A stretch of DNA of 64,000 nucleotides from Pomacea canaliculata (Eukaryota > Mollusca > Gastropoda > Architaenioglossa > Ampullariidae): positions 2,170,001 to 2,234,000 of the forward strand of contig NC_037599.1 in assembly GCF_003073045.1 (NCBI RefSeq), written 5' to 3'. Position 1 is the stretch's first letter; every line of letters starts with the position of its first letter. Positions 12,375 through 25,900 of this stretch are shown piece after piece. The translations under genes and the position numbers were made by a program. The notes below the pieces were generated by a model. The model worked only from the letters and a program-made list of their open reading frames with translations, ran no database searches and was not told where the DNA came from.

Positions 12375-15300
12375 CTACCTGCTGGTTGTGTTGTTGAGAA
12401 CAGCTCTGAAAGCAGACTTGATGATAGCCAGTGACTTGTCTATGTCTTCAGCTGTCAGGTGAGCACTCACAGAAAGGCGAATGCTGTGTATGATAGAACA
12501 AGTCACACCATTGTTTTATCACAACTAGTTCTCTCTAAAAATGCCTTTCTGATCTGCGAACTAACAGTCAGGATTGTGAAGCAATATCTACAAATAAACT
12601 TAAAAAAAGAAACCAAAGAACTATTTGACTGCTCATTACAGATGGAAAGAAGAGACAAAGCAAACAGCAGAAACTGGAAAATATTTTTTAAAAACATCTT
12701 AGATGAAATACAATATAGAGTTGTTATTTAAATTGTAAACACGTGAAATCTTTATGCTGACCTAGAAATTGGAAAATTGGAAAATTTACCTGGGCTGGGG
12801 TAAGAGGTGCTCTTCATTTTCTAGATAGCGTGCCACTGTGATAGCTACACCTTGACTGATGGACTGTACAGTTTGGGGAGAAAACAAAATTAAAAATGAA
12901 ACACAAGACCAAATGTTCGGTTTGTGGAAATAAAGCGCATCAAGCAGCAAAGACAGTCCCATAACAATTAACCAATCATTTCTAAAATAAATCATGATCC
13001 TTATCTAATACCTGACAAATAATATATGCATATGATCTATAATATATGAAAGAACTAGATCTCAGAATGACTGTACAGTTGTTTTTGAAGAAAACACCTA
13101 ATAATCCCAATCAAAATGCAAGTATGAAACAACAGCAAATCTTGAAGTAACAACATACCATGTCCTGCACCATTTGCAGCATGCGCAAATCAAGATCACG
13201 GTCAGCAGCTGGTTCAGTCAACTGCAGGTGCTGGATGGGTGAAATAGGGTCTCCTCTCACCTCCACACCATCAATTCTGAAATAAAAATGCTAACGCATG
13301 GTACAATACAGTACTGACAAGTGGGTAGCAAACAAAGATGCAAACAAAACCAAACCAGAAAACAAAGTAATTTTATCATGTACCAAGTTACCATCACAAA
13401 TAATAGGTGAAAAACACCTCAAAGTTATTTTTGAAAAACAAAAGAATGTTCATTATCTAGGGTTGCAAACTGAAATGAAAGCACACATCACGCAAAGATT
13501 TACTACTGCTGTTTAAACAACAAGGCTTACTGAGGCAAATACCAACTGACAGCTGAATCTTAAGAACAGTTCTATGCGAACACAAAGCAAATTTGAAGAA
13601 ATCTTGCACAACTGTAGCTGCAAAAACAGTTATACATTTAATCTCTTTGTCTCTGTAATTTTTTTTCAATGAAAGGCAAGCAAAGCAAAGTTGGTCAATA
13701 AAAAAGAAAATTAACAGCAACAACAACAAAATTTTTTGAAGAAATCTCAACAGATAGCCAATTCAAATGGTGATACAATCATTTAACGATGTCCTAAATT
13801 ACAATTTACACCTTGTAAACAAAAATTCAGCAGGAAAGAAAAGAACACCACCAGATGATGTGAAAACATTTTTGAAATATGACATTTATATAAAACAGAA
13901 GAAAAAGACAATGAACTCTACTTACTGCTTTACAGCTTCATGCACACGCTGACAATTTTCTCTCAGTGTAAGAAGCAGATCTAAAGCAGCCAAGAAAAAG
14001 GGTTGCTGGTTATCTTGTCACATCCATGATACAATGTTACAGCAGCTTTTTCACCAATCTGTCATGTTGTGCTCTTATAACATCTTTACCAGACATAGCA
14101 TTTTCTCTCAGATATGGCGAAGAACAAAAAAAAAAATGCAATAGGTGCTTCATTATGCTTGCAAGAAAAAAATAAAAATAAAAAAGAGAAATGATGAATC
14201 ATATCAACTAAAACATGAAGGTGGAGAAAAAGCTTACGAGGGTTTTTTTCCATTAGTTTAAGAGCTGTGGTGGCTGCAACTGCAACCATAGGAGGCTGGG
14301 ATGCCGAGAAGCAATATCCAGAACCCGAAAGTCTCTGAAAATTACAAAACAAAGTACCCCTGTATATTATAATATGTTTATAACAGCATCCTGCAGCTTG
14401 TTAAATGGCTAGTGAAGTTGAATAAAAGTATCTCTGTAAAATGTCTGTGCTACTAATACAAACAACCCCTTGTCAAATGTCAAACAGAGACAAAACTACC
14501 TAGGTAAATGAAGTAGAAGATGGGCGCATAAATTGACAATACCTGATGGTCAATGATGAACTTCTTGCCACAGCAAAAACCCCCTATTGAGGCCATCGAG
14601 TTTTCCAGGGATGCAGCAATGAGCTCAATGTTATCAATCTGTTGAATGACACATTTAATACAAACTCTTTGGGAGACAGCAAAATTCTGTGCTACAGCCT
14701 GTTTAAAATGTAATAAAACTCTGTTAAGCAGGGGATTGAGAGGGTGGGAATTGGTGTTTTATGCAGAGCCAGCAACTAACGCTATGTTACAGAAAGGCAG
14801 TCAGCCTTGTAAACAGATGCCATATGCAGAGAAAGACATGCGTTAACTGTTCCCCCCTGGACCAACCACTCTATTAAGCAAAAATGATAAAAGAACAAGC
14901 TAATATCATGAATTATCTAATAATATTTCATATATTGTGACAATGAACTGAAGAGAAAGACTATGAGGTTTATCAACTGACAAATGTAAAAGTTCATCTT
15001 TACTTGGAGAACATGCCAATACTTCTTTTTTTTCCCCAAATGTATAATCCACACAAGCAAGCACAAAAAAAAGAAGCCTTTCAGTTGGTCATCAAAACCT
15101 CTGTACCATGCCAAAGTGCTTATTAAACTTTGTGACTGTTTCTTGATATCTTAAACATTTACAAAGCTTTCTAACTCACGGGAATCTCAAAGTGCTCAGT
15201 CACACCACGGCCGTTGGCTCCTAACACACCAAATGACAGGCTTTCCTCCAGAAAAATTCGCAACTTGTATTTCCATTTCAGTTCCACCTGCAGACAAAGC

Positions 15301-18300
15301 AAGTTGTCCTTTCAGTAGGAAAGAAGGACAAAAAGTGTAATCATGTATGCAATCCATCCAACCCCAAAGATCCATTAAAAATAAGCTTTAAAATGGTAAA
15401 AGGAATATTTGATTAAGCTTATTTTTGCTGGAAATATTATCTTCATACTCACCAGTCTAGGCAAAGGACAAATGTCCCCATAGTTTGCATATATACCTTC
15501 CACAACCAAGAATTTGCGAGTCACTTTTGCCTTCTTTGGATTCTGTTTAAACAAAAATCAAACCTTTAATTGACAGAACATCATAAAACCAAGTTAGCAC
15601 AATCATCCTATACTTAATAAAGGAACAGTAATGTTCATGCACTATATCAGTCCATTTATCTGACTGCTACATAGACGAGAGTTATTTTGTGTCTCCTGCA
15701 TAAAGGCAGCAAAATATTCTTGGAAATGCTGTTTAGACTAGCAGTATTAAAGGCCATAATCCATAAAGCAAATGTGAATTCCTCACAAATACAATATCTC
15801 GACCACAGATTGTTTGTTCTCCCTTTAAAAATTCAGTTTCCCTAAATGACTGTCAACACAACAATACATCTCATAATTAACACCTGTTCATAAGTAATTT
15901 AATTTTATTTCTTTTTTTCCCCACACTTTCCTCTCACAATACTTTTTGTCATACCCTGCGATCTTCCTCTTCCTGCGCTTTCAACAGGGCTTCCAGATGC
16001 TCCATGTCATTGTGTCTGAACCACTTGATGGTGCTGCGTGAAGCTATGCAACCTTTCTGTGCAGCAAAGCCGATCCCTTCATCGCTGCAATAAAGAACAA
16101 AACCATGTGCATCAATGATGTTTATCATGCCACCAGCATCCATGATCCATCATTAATCCATTCTCCTCTGTCACTAGGATGTATTTAAAAGTTAAGTTTA
16201 CAATAAACTACTTTGCTTCCTGTGCACTAGCATTGCCAGGTAACTGTTGCAGTACTAAGGTATTCAGACTTACGCAAAGATGACATCTCCTCGCTTGGAG
16301 TATGCTGGGATAGCACTGGCAATGGCGACAAAGCCATAGGAATACAAAATGGCTTCTTCGGTGTTCATGAATTTAGCAAGCAAGTCCTCCAGTTCCAAAT
16401 GGACATCTGGATAGCAAGTATAAACACAATTACCAAATGCTTTTATCACAGATTCACAAAGTGTGGATACATTAACTTAAAGTTGCATGAACTGCTCTAT
16501 GAAATATGTAAAATACAAAATATATCAAAACAATGTTGCAGCTGTAAGTTGAATTTTCAAAATTCCTGCATCCTCACATAGCTCACCAGCATCTTTATTC
16601 CATTCAAAGCAAGAGGGAAATGAAAGTGGATCATGACTGACAAAGGAAATGTTTTACTAGAAAAGATGCTACTCTCATAATCTATTCTCAGTTCTCATTT
16701 TCTGAAAGAATACGAATAACAGACAAATAAATGAGCATCTTGACACATACCCATAGTACCATAAAAGCCCCGAGGGCCACAAGATCCCACACCATACTTC
16801 ATCAGAGCTTTGACTGCATCCTCCTGCAAATGAGGAAATTATTAAAAAAAAAATTTCAGACCGTTCAATTAGCTAAATTTAGCTATTTTTGTAGCTCATA
16901 AATTTTTTTAGAAAATGGTTACTTACATTTTATAAAAGAAATTGCCTACCTCTATTTCTTTGTTGCCAATGAAGCCAAGGAAATTAAGTGTTGCCATATT
17001 GATGCAATCTTTTCCATTAATATTCACTGTTTTTCCAGCACCTCTACACATGCATGCACACAGAGACACAAATGTTTTTAAATGATTTAGTTGTGTAACA
17101 GAGTTATTTAAAAAAACCCCAAACAGTCTGTCTTTAAAAGAACTTAATTAGTTAACTAAACAATCAGGTTATGAAAACTTGTAAAAATTTCAAAAAGGAG
17201 ATTCACCTTTAACTTCAAAAACACTTTCCCTTCATAGAACACTTAAATTCTCTCACATCTGAATGCCTGTTAACTGTATCTTTATGCAACTGACACCAAA
17301 AAACTGGCAAAAAAGTTCTCCAATAAATTAAAGAAACTTTTAAGCTGGTAAATAGTGTACTTTTGTTATACTAACCCACTGATGCAGTATTTCTCCATAG
17401 CCTGCAGAACAGGATGGTCATCTGGAACATCGGGTACAAGAGGTTCTGGATTCCAGTCAGCCACTAGTTCTTCTTTCTCCTGAATTTCCAAAATGTATAC
17501 ATGAAAAAAAGCAATTCACAACCTGTTCCATGATTATATAAAACAGACCTTTGCCACTATGTTTATGCCAATTCAAAGCATGTCCTTAGGGATTAAAAGT
17601 TAATGTATTTATTATTAATTATAATAATTACATGCAGCATGCTTATACCTGATGCATGTCATGTCAAAATAAATTTGACCATCATCTGATAGGTTAATGT
17701 CCCAAAGCATGACTTTTTTAAATTTTAATGTGGCCCTGCTGTTGTAACTCATTCAGAACATCAGGTTGTTAATGTTGACAGTTTCAACACCTCTTGAGTT
17801 AGTAAAGAAGGGTAAGTACCAAATATAAACCTTTAACTTTAACATAGATACTTCTTACAAGTGAAATTTTTTTTTCTGTTCAGAAAAGGAATAAGAAACA
17901 TGACACAAAACTTTCAATTTGTCAGTCTGAGTTTTCCTTTTTCTACCAATAACAATGCTTGAATTTCTTCTACTGGTCTCAACACCTCATATAACTCCCC
18001 CCCCCCACCCCTTACAATGTAAATTTTATGTGATGATTAAAAAAAAAATACAAACAAAATCAATAGGTTCTATAGTTAACTGAAATACAAACTCCACTAA
18101 TTATGCCACAGAAAGTAAAATAAGAGGCAAAAAACTGAAGAAAATACCTTTTCAGTAAGTTCAATTTTTTCCGGTTTATAGCTTTTTGAGAAGAAAAGCT
18201 TTGCAATTAGTAGGATCAGCAGTGCTTCAAACACCAGGTGATATGCTGGGGCCTGGAAATTCAAAAATGTGGCAATATTTTTCATTTCCAGCATTTATCT

Positions 18301-19758
18301 CTTCCCCTCAGAGAGAGAGAGAGCGCTTGTGTGTTTATATGAGAGAGAGAAAGAAGTGAACAAGAGACAAAACATCACTTCATCTTCTTAATGCCACAAT
18401 CATACATCTCCAAATTAAAAAGAGTTACAAAACAAAAATTAAAACTTAAGACAATCCTATGTCATATTCTGTTCTAGACCTAAGGATAATGTCATTTTGA
18501 ACTGCCACATCTACATCAATGAAGATGAATGGTTGTGGCAGCAGCCTTCTAGGAGTAGAATGTTCAGGCCACACCCAAACATCTCGATGTGCTGGCTTCC
18601 AGGGTTCATACAAACAACAAGGAAAGTTTAGAGTCGTAAGATAAAAGTGCACAAATAAATGTTTATAACTTTCTGCTTTTACTGTTTTAGCAATACAAGA
18701 TGGAGATTCAAAAGCTCCATGACATTACTGGGTGACCAGTCACTTCAGCCCTAAACCTTAATGCCCCAGCCATATTAACCCTAACCCTGAGGTGGATCTG
18801 CCAGGATCAAACTGTAGCTCTCAATAACATGCACTAGTTGAGGAAGCGCAGCAGCACCGATCCATCTTACTAATCAAAAAAAGGTCACTTAGTGCCACAC
18901 ATCCTGAGTGTAATTTTCACAATGATACATAAGCACCATTTTCTCTTTCATAATCTAAAAAAAAACAACTTTCATTTATTTTTAATTTTGGTAGTTTGTA
19001 CTAAATCTGTCGCTACGGGTGTCCTTTTGTTAGGCCTGGGTCAATTCAGCTTTTGGTGTTGTGACAATGTGGTCTTGTGTGAGACAATTTGGTCATAGCA
19101 GGGGCTGGATTTGACATGTAAGGTATTCTTCTTCCTGATTGTGCCCTATACCCCCTGTCTTGTCAGAGCAGCGAACTCTGCTGTCCAGTGTAGGTCAGCA
19201 GCTGATTTCCTAAACTTGGAGGGGCGTAGGCTGTTGAAAGCATGCGTAGCCTTATTGACGCGACTTTTGATGTTATCGTCCGCTCCACCATCCTTGTTGA
19301 CAATGCTCCCCAGATAGATGAAGCTGTTTCCAGGATATTTTCTCCCTGACGTTGGATTGCGAGTTCTTGCTTGTTGTTGATTCTCATCTTTTGGTAATAT
19401 TTGACGTTAATAGCTACTTGTTTCATCGGTGATCGATACGTCGTTTGGACTTGGGACGATTTGACTGTTCAGTCTCGGGACGCACTGAACCTAGCTGGGA
19501 CGAATACACTTCTGGTGTGGGCAAAGTGACCGGCCCCCAAGAATATGACTAACACTATCACCTGACTGGTCCTGAATGATGACAGTGATTCAAAGAACTT
19601 AACAGTTTTTCAGCTCACAAGTGAAGTCTATCATGGCTAGGTTTCAAATCCGTAGAGATCTTCAAAGATACAGCTATGAACAAACTAAAACTATTTCTTA
19701 CTTGTAAGAAACCCTGTATAAGATCGTACATATCCCATGTTGCGGGTAGAAACGCCAT
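12375..19758 (-). CDS. SPTLC1: Serine palmitoyltransferase long-chain base subunit 1
   Basis: SPTLC1 pairs with SPTLC2/3 in the ER membrane to condense serine and palmitoyl-CoA, the first and rate-limiting step of sphingolipid synthesis. Fifteen exons, listed 5' to 3' on the minus strand: 19702-19758, 18148-18252, 17376-17479, 16950-17043, 16751-16823, 16274-16406, 15955-16084, 15453-15542, 15180-15287, 14543-14638, 14238-14334, 13926-13980, 13159-13276, 12790-12863, 12375-12483. All borders are GT-AG and the phases agree, giving 480 residues (human 473). An N-terminal membrane segment ([20 protein letters not shown]) is followed by the aminotransferase-fold core with [14 protein letters not shown] (the cysteine altered in human HSAN1 is present), [35 protein letters not shown] and [13 protein letters not shown]. 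As expected for this subunit, the catalytic PLP lysine motif of SPTLC2 is absent. The start at 19758 ([11 protein letters not shown]) aligns with the usual N-terminus; an in-frame ATG at 19824 is an alternative. Confidence 0.96.
14738..14842 (-). mobile_element. SINE copy, 5'-truncated (family A)
   Basis: Shares GGGAATTGGTGTTTTATGCA, GCCAGCAACTAACGCTATG, AAGGCAGTC and TAAACAGATGCCATATGCAG with the other family A copies. It sits in the SPTLC1 intron between the exons at 15180-15287 and 14543-14638, in the same orientation as the gene. Confidence 0.7.
19200..19426 (-). mobile_element. LINE fragment, C-terminal reverse-transcriptase region
   Basis: The minus strand reads [12 protein letters not shown], then in a shifted frame [15 protein letters not shown] followed by [20 protein letters not shown]. 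This is the region that follows the RT palm in RTE-like LINEs (F-YLGS--dGG---I--Ri-kA--aF--L). At least one frame change lies between the two blocks and the rest of the element is missing. It is embedded in SPTLC1 intron 1, in the same orientation as the gene. Confidence 0.8.
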
Positions 19759-19759
19759 T

Positions 19760-20030
19760 TTGCTGAAAGCCGAACAGACTGGAGAGTTTTCCAGGGGAGA
19801 GAACGCATGTTTACTTATGTTCATTTAAAAAAAAAGGTTTAAAAAAAAGTATCCATTTAAGAGATTATTGCTAGCTTTCTCTGTGTTTGTTCAATATCAA
19901 TTTCTATCATATGAAATAATTAGTATATGTTCAAAGAGCCCACAGTGCAAAAATCGCATCAATGACTGACGTCTTAGTGTCTCGCGCGAGCAGCGGCAGC
20001 GTACATGACAACCGTCATGGCGACGGAGAA
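19760..20030 (-). promoter_or_regulatory. Probable SPTLC1 promoter with CRE-like and YY1-like sites
   Basis: Upstream of the SPTLC1 start lies a short CpG-rich island around 19965-20030. It contains TGACGTC at 19967-19973 (CRE/ATF core), a self-complementary CTCGCGCGAG at 19981-19990, and CCGTCATGGCGAC near 20008-20020, which resembles a YY1 site. No TATA box is obvious. The assignment rests on position and composition only. Confidence 0.4.
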
Positions 20031-20239
20031 AAGTGGAGCCTCCTTGCATGGATGAATCTATTTTGCGACTAACATTTATTGATCATTCTTTTATCGTTTC
20101 ACATATTAGTGGAACTAGTGAGCATATTAGAACAGTCAACGATACAATTCCTACCAATGGGGCTTATTCAAGGTTTTAATGTGTACTATATGTTAATGCT
20201 TTTATCTCCTTTCATCTCCCTTTCCACTGTTTTCCACTC

Positions 20240-20470
20240 GAGATGAAAGGAAAGGGCTGGACATGGGGTCACCTAGAGCGGGTTTCAGCCGATCGACATC
20301 AGTGGCGGACTCTGGTCGAGGCCCTATGTGCAACCTGATGCACGAAGAGAATTTACTAACTATATGTTAATGCTAGTATCGTCATGGTCAGGGTCGAATC
20401 TACTCATAAGATAAGACTTTTATTTGTCCCAGAGGGCAATTCTGTTGCAGCTCGATTAAAATTAAAATTC
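20240..20470 (+). mobile_element. LINE 3' end: last codons of ORF2 and 3' tail
   Basis: A plus-strand frame reads KGWTWGHLERVSADRHQW then RTLVEALCAT and a stop at 20336-20338. This is the typical C-terminus of RTE-like LINE polyproteins (W--LV-ALCAT). About 60 bases later comes AAGATAAGACTTTTATTTG followed by CCCAGAGGGCAATTC, a motif met at ends of retroposons, though whether both belong to one element is not certain. All upstream domains are missing. Confidence 0.7.
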
Positions 20471-20479
20471 ATACACAAT

Positions 20480-22390
20480 TGCATGCACAAAACCATTCAT
20501 GTCTCATTCATTCATACTTCATCGAATCCATACACTGTCGAATTGATCGTCGGCCCATTTCCCTCATAATCGCCCGTTTTATTTTTGACATTGTCGTATG
20601 TTCAATCGCAAAAGGAGAGGGAAGTCTTAAATTCTATTAATTCTATATCATTAGCTGCGAAATAAACAAACGTCCGAACATGATCAGTAGTATATATACA
20701 TATGGCAAACACATATACACTGTAGTCGAAGTGCATTAATTGTGCTAAACCGATGAACCCAATATTACAGCGATTTGTACAACATCTAGCAGACGCTAAC
20801 ATCCCCCATAACACACAGACTATAGAAACAGCGAACGTACGAACAGGCGTTATTACTTATACGGGAAGATGTTGATCGAGAGAGCTGTTAGCAGTTTGAA
20901 GGGAGATATATCATATATGACGCTCGAGCGATCAGCTGCTCAATAGCAATTGTATTAGTCACACCTATTCCAAAGAAAGTAAATAAACAACTGTGCCAGA
21001 ACTATACATGATCATAAACCTCAGCATTCACCCAAGCAACCCAGCATGTTTAGAGTGATTCTGAAAGTAATCCAGATCGAATCTATGGAACAGCTAGCAA
21101 AACAGGTTGACTTTAGACCTGGCATGAGTACAGTTGAACGATTTTCCACTGTCACTTCCTGATAGAAAAATATCTACATCACCAGCGGAATCTCTTTCGC
21201 AATTTCATTTAACAGTTTGGCGCGATCGAGGGGTTGTGACATGTGACGCCAAACTTCAACATCGATTGCTGTACAAGAGTTTAACGAGTGCAGCACTTAC
21301 GGAAAAACCAGACAAGAAGAGTTTTCCTTCACACAACAATGGGTGTCTGTCGTGGGACTTGGTGCGAAGATGCTAACTGTACTGGCAGGAAAGAAGCACT
21401 CGCTTCTCTTTCTGATGCCAAAGCATTGACGTTAGTCATTGATGATAGTGATGGAGAAGTGAGAACAATAAGTGAGAATTCAATAGAAGCAGGGGTTAGC
21501 CATTTGACAGACGGTAGATGGTACACAGGTGTCTTCACTACAGTATTATCATTCTATTTTCCAGTTCCTATGTATAATTTGTTTCTTATACAGTGAATCT
21601 TAGAACAAGCAACCTGTATGCTTCTATTGAATTTGTTGTCCTTTCTACAAGACTATTGTCTGACCACTATCTTCCGTGACAGCTACTCATCAGATGCTTA
21701 TATCTAAACACACCGCTTTATAAAATAGTTTAAGAATGCACGATATAATCCGTGGCTGGAAGCAGGGGTACAGAGCTTGCATATTCACTGTTAGTTTTCC
21801 TCTTGCATGTAATTGTTTCTTCTGTTTACTGTTTCAAACACCTTCCCCCTTCATCCCATGAATTATGTAATATTACAAGAAATTTAGAGTTTAGCACATG
21901 CGAACTGCAGATAAAACCAGTAATTGTAAGCACTGTCATACGCTTTACATTAATATGTAAAAATGCAAAACCACAACTATGACAATGCAAAAAATACTTC
22001 TACTTATCTAACAGATTAATAGCACAGCTAACAAACGTATAATTTACAAGTGAATAACATAAAAAAGCTATGATATATGCATATGACAAAAGAGTCTTGC
22101 TGTTTTAGATTGGAATGAACTTGTCTATAGATAAAAGAAATTTTTAAGTGCTGAAATTCCCAGTGGTGTATGTTGAACTGATCAAGCCATTGATTAGTAC
22201 AATTTTTGGATCATAAAGTCTGAATGGTTGAACATTTTCTCATTTATCAATGAACTGCGTGATTTTGCTATTTGAATTATGTTGTTCATTTGGAAATCTT
22301 CATCGGTGCCGTCTGTTTCAGATAATGTTTTCTATATAGAATAATAAAATTCTTACTGTTTAACTACAGATATCCTCTACTAGTCTAAAA
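20480..22390. other. Non-coding or unassigned stretch upstream of SPTLC1
   Basis: Mostly AT-rich. A 102-codon plus-strand frame at 21288-21596 contains a locally protein-like run (ALTLVIDDSDGEVRTISEN), but its third positions show no coding bias, and there is no convincing start, donor or family match. I do not call it a gene. Confidence 0.5.
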
Positions 22391-22400
22391 GATCTATTTT

Positions 22401-22906
22401 TCATAGTGTTTTGTCCAATTTGCTGCTGGTTGTGCTGAACACTTCTTTTGGTGTAATTTGAAGTGGAATCCCTATCGACATGCCGATGTCATAGTGCCTC
22501 ATGTTTTTAATGTGGACATGCTTAAGAAGATTCATCAGGCTGAAAGCATTAAAACTTTCAACATAAAATGTGTCTTGGGACAGCACATAGTCCTCTGGAT
22601 TGTTATAAATTGAATAACCATGAAGAAAGTTGTTAAGAAGCTTCACAGCTTCGGTCAGTGCTGTCAAAGACGGGATATACTGTGACTGCCTACATGGTGA
22701 GGTCTGGTCACACTTGTCATGGATATTTTCAATGAGCCAATACCCGTGATCCCTGACCACTGCTGTCTTGCCACTGAGCTGAGGATGCCACATCTTGCCA
22801 ATGTTTGCTCTGCTACCTTGAGCCAGTGGTTTTTTTCCATACCAGCTTTTATACTTTTGGAAACGTGCCATCTTTCATTTATGTTTCTAACGCCTTTATT
22901 TTTCAC
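22401..22906 (-). mobile_element. Fossil transposase-like ORF
   Basis: A 156-codon minus-strand frame plus an overlapping frame carry short blocks resembling a family of long invertebrate transposase-like proteins: NINERWHVSKSIKAGMEK (compare the WH-AK-I block of that family), GYWLIENI, and VESFNAFSLMNLLKHVHI (compare the S-E-yhs-l-ky-pk- block). The blocks sit in two frames, so at least one frameshift separates them. No inverted repeats or target duplication were found. The match is from memory of the family pattern, with no precise superfamily assigned; TTAA-using THAP/Kolobok-like elements are one possibility. Confidence 0.35.
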
Positions 22907-22959
22907 TGACTTATTAACACATTATGGTCGATGACATGTTCTTAAATTAGGACACCTGA

Positions 22960-25900
22960 CGCATGCATACTTTCATACTTCCCCTCACCCGGGCCGAACC
23001 CATTCTTTTCTTACAAACGTGAAAAGTTTGGTCTTTATGTCCTTTGAGCTAGGAGGTCAATCGCAGTCAATCACTCATGTAGCAGATGACAAAAAGTTTT
23101 TCATAACTATGTCATGTAAATACATCACGATAAGATATTAGACTGTAGTCTCATCCTTTGGCAGTAAACTGAGTGACTCATTGTGTCAAGAAGAAAGGCA
23201 TGTTGATGGAGAGCCAAATAGGCCTCTTCTACTGTCTTTGACATTCCCTAATAAATCAGATACTGGGCTGTTAAGAGTCAGTCCAGTGAGCTTCAGGCTC
23301 ACTATCTTCTGTGTGGGATTTGCAGGGCATGAATTTCATGTCAAGCGTGTAATTAGTTCACAGGTGATTCAAGCTGTGTCCTGCTCACGCAGGTGAATGC
23401 ACCCATTGTAGCTGCTGCAGTCTATGGAGGCACTCCAGTTGCTTGGCAGGCACACGTACGTTTCATATCAACCATGAACTCAAAACTGAAGTTATGGGTT
23501 GGACAGGGATACTTGTGGTCACATAATATGAAATCCAGCCAAAACATTGACACCTTCCCCAGATCTTTCATTGCTGTGATTTGCATCTATTGTGTAACAG
23601 AATTATGTATGCAAAAGGCAAAAATTGACAAGCACTTTAAAAAAGACACTTTGCACATTCTTTATCATACACAAAAACACCGGGGTAAAAATAATACTCG
23701 TCTTAAAAGACATCTGATGAGAGATTTATTTCTATAAATAGCAATAGTCACTTCATGCTGTTGACCATTAATAGCCATCATACAGAAGAGATAAACTTTT
23801 TAAAAATTGCACAGTACACTATTCACTACAATCATACGTAAGACCTATTACACCAATACTTTGGTGAACTGAAAATATATCTCCTTAAAAAGTCTTAAAC
23901 AGCATAAAATGCTTAATTAATTAAAATTAACAAAGATTGTCATTCTTCCAACACCAACAGGGTGAAAAACATGCAAACAAATATAACTCTCAGAGCCACA
24001 GATATTTCTTTTTTCAGCATGGCTCATTCTTTAATTCATTTAAGTGAAACAAGCAGGGTAGACACAAAACTATGTAACTTTTCAAATATGCAGCCTACAC
24101 TCTCATAAACTGAAACAGTTCCTTTTACAGACCTTTCTTCTATTGAATAGACTAAAACAATCTTTTTCCATAAAATCAAAAGATTTTCTCCTCTGGTGAA
24201 ACATAAATTAGGTCATTTTAAGCTGCAACATTTCAAAGTTTGAGAAAGCAGGGGCAGCACTAAAAAATATCCTGTCTGATCATTTGTTACTTTTTCCTAA
24301 GCACCATGAAATTATCTGAGGCTGGAGCACTGAAAGACATAAGTCTTGCCATTGTAAATGCCATCACCTCAGCCATTTTTTAACTGTACAACCGAAATAT
24401 GCTATTAAAAAAGTAAAATGGTGTACAATAGCATTTTCCACTTACTATGTTTCAAATTTGGCTAGGAAAAACTGAACAAAGAAATTATAAAGTCATGAGC
24501 ATAGCAGTGGTTGGTCATATGTGACTTATTATGTAAGAGGCTTTGGAAAGTGAAAAATATGCTTTCCATAAGCGATGAAAAGATTCTGGACTGACGCAAA
24601 TGTTGAAGGTAAACAATAATATTGATTGAGTAAAAACTACAAATTTTAAAAGTATATTCTATAGATTTTTAAATCCCACCTTTTTTTTTTTTTGGTGAGG
24701 CACAAAAGAGGGTGTGACAATGTAGGATTGTAGGTTAAACAAACATCAGTGGTATAATAAATGTAAAAGGGTTCAAGGGAGGCAACCTTTAACTAAGGAC
24801 GTGCAGAAATCAGTTCTTTAAGAAGAATATGATCTTAATCAAAAGGGTGTCACAATATAATGGCTGAAAAACCTGTGCTCCAAAACCTTAAAATAAATTC
24901 AGAAAAGAAATGATAAATATCATCACTAAAGAATGAGTGACTTTCATTTTCTATTCAAAACATACAAAAAGTTACCTTATTTTGGTCATGGACTGAAACA
25001 AACTTAACCAGACTTTGGCTAAGCAATTGAAATAGGCAAAGCAAAACCAGGCTCAAATCACAAAAGAGTGAACAAAAAAAAAAAAAAACTAACAACAAAA
25101 AAACAAAACAAACAGGTTTACATTTGAAATGATGAAAATGATAAAATGTGACCATACATTTTGTAGTAATCTTCTATTTTAACAAAACCTTTATCACATG
25201 CGAGCATGCATGTGCATGCATACACACACACTCCCTACATCATCTACTGATATAGTTAATATTTCACAGTTAGCAAGGGCAGCTACTGCCTGCCCTACGG
25301 ATCACACGGTAACAACAAAATTTGCAACAGTATACAGATTCTTAAAAATCTGCAGAAACTGCATGGTATATATATATATAACAAAGGGAAACTCACATGG
25401 GAAAATATCACCAAGATTTTATTATCACCATCAAGATACACAAAATATCAGGTTACCCCCTTTTGTTCAGTGACAAATGTATGGTGCATAACATGCATTT
25501 GTGGCCAGGGAGGGGGCTGTGGGGGCACAAAACCTTTAAGTACACATCCTTGACTCTACGTAAGCTTATCAACTTTTCAAAAACGGAAAAATATGCAAGA
25601 GAAGAAAGGGGAGGGAAAAATAAAAATTCAACCAACTGTTAGCATTTAAGACTTTGGCACTGACTAGATTTATCTCTTCAGGTACTCATATTATTATTTC
25701 TATGCCATATATTTTTAGACATGCACTTACACAGAACACACAAATGGTATGTACATGCTAATCATATACAAATAATACACTGCTTATGGATGAAACGGTA
25801 TCATTATTCATGACAAAAGTAACATGCTCTTCATGACATCAGTGCAGGATCAAAGCAGGTAAAATGCTGCCTTTCTAGTGACAGTTCAAATACATACACT

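Noticed and set aside
21288-21596. 102-codon plus-strand frame with a protein-like stretch (LVIDDSDGEVRTI)
   Set aside because: No coding bias, no splice context and no family; the neighbouring open frame is in a different phase.
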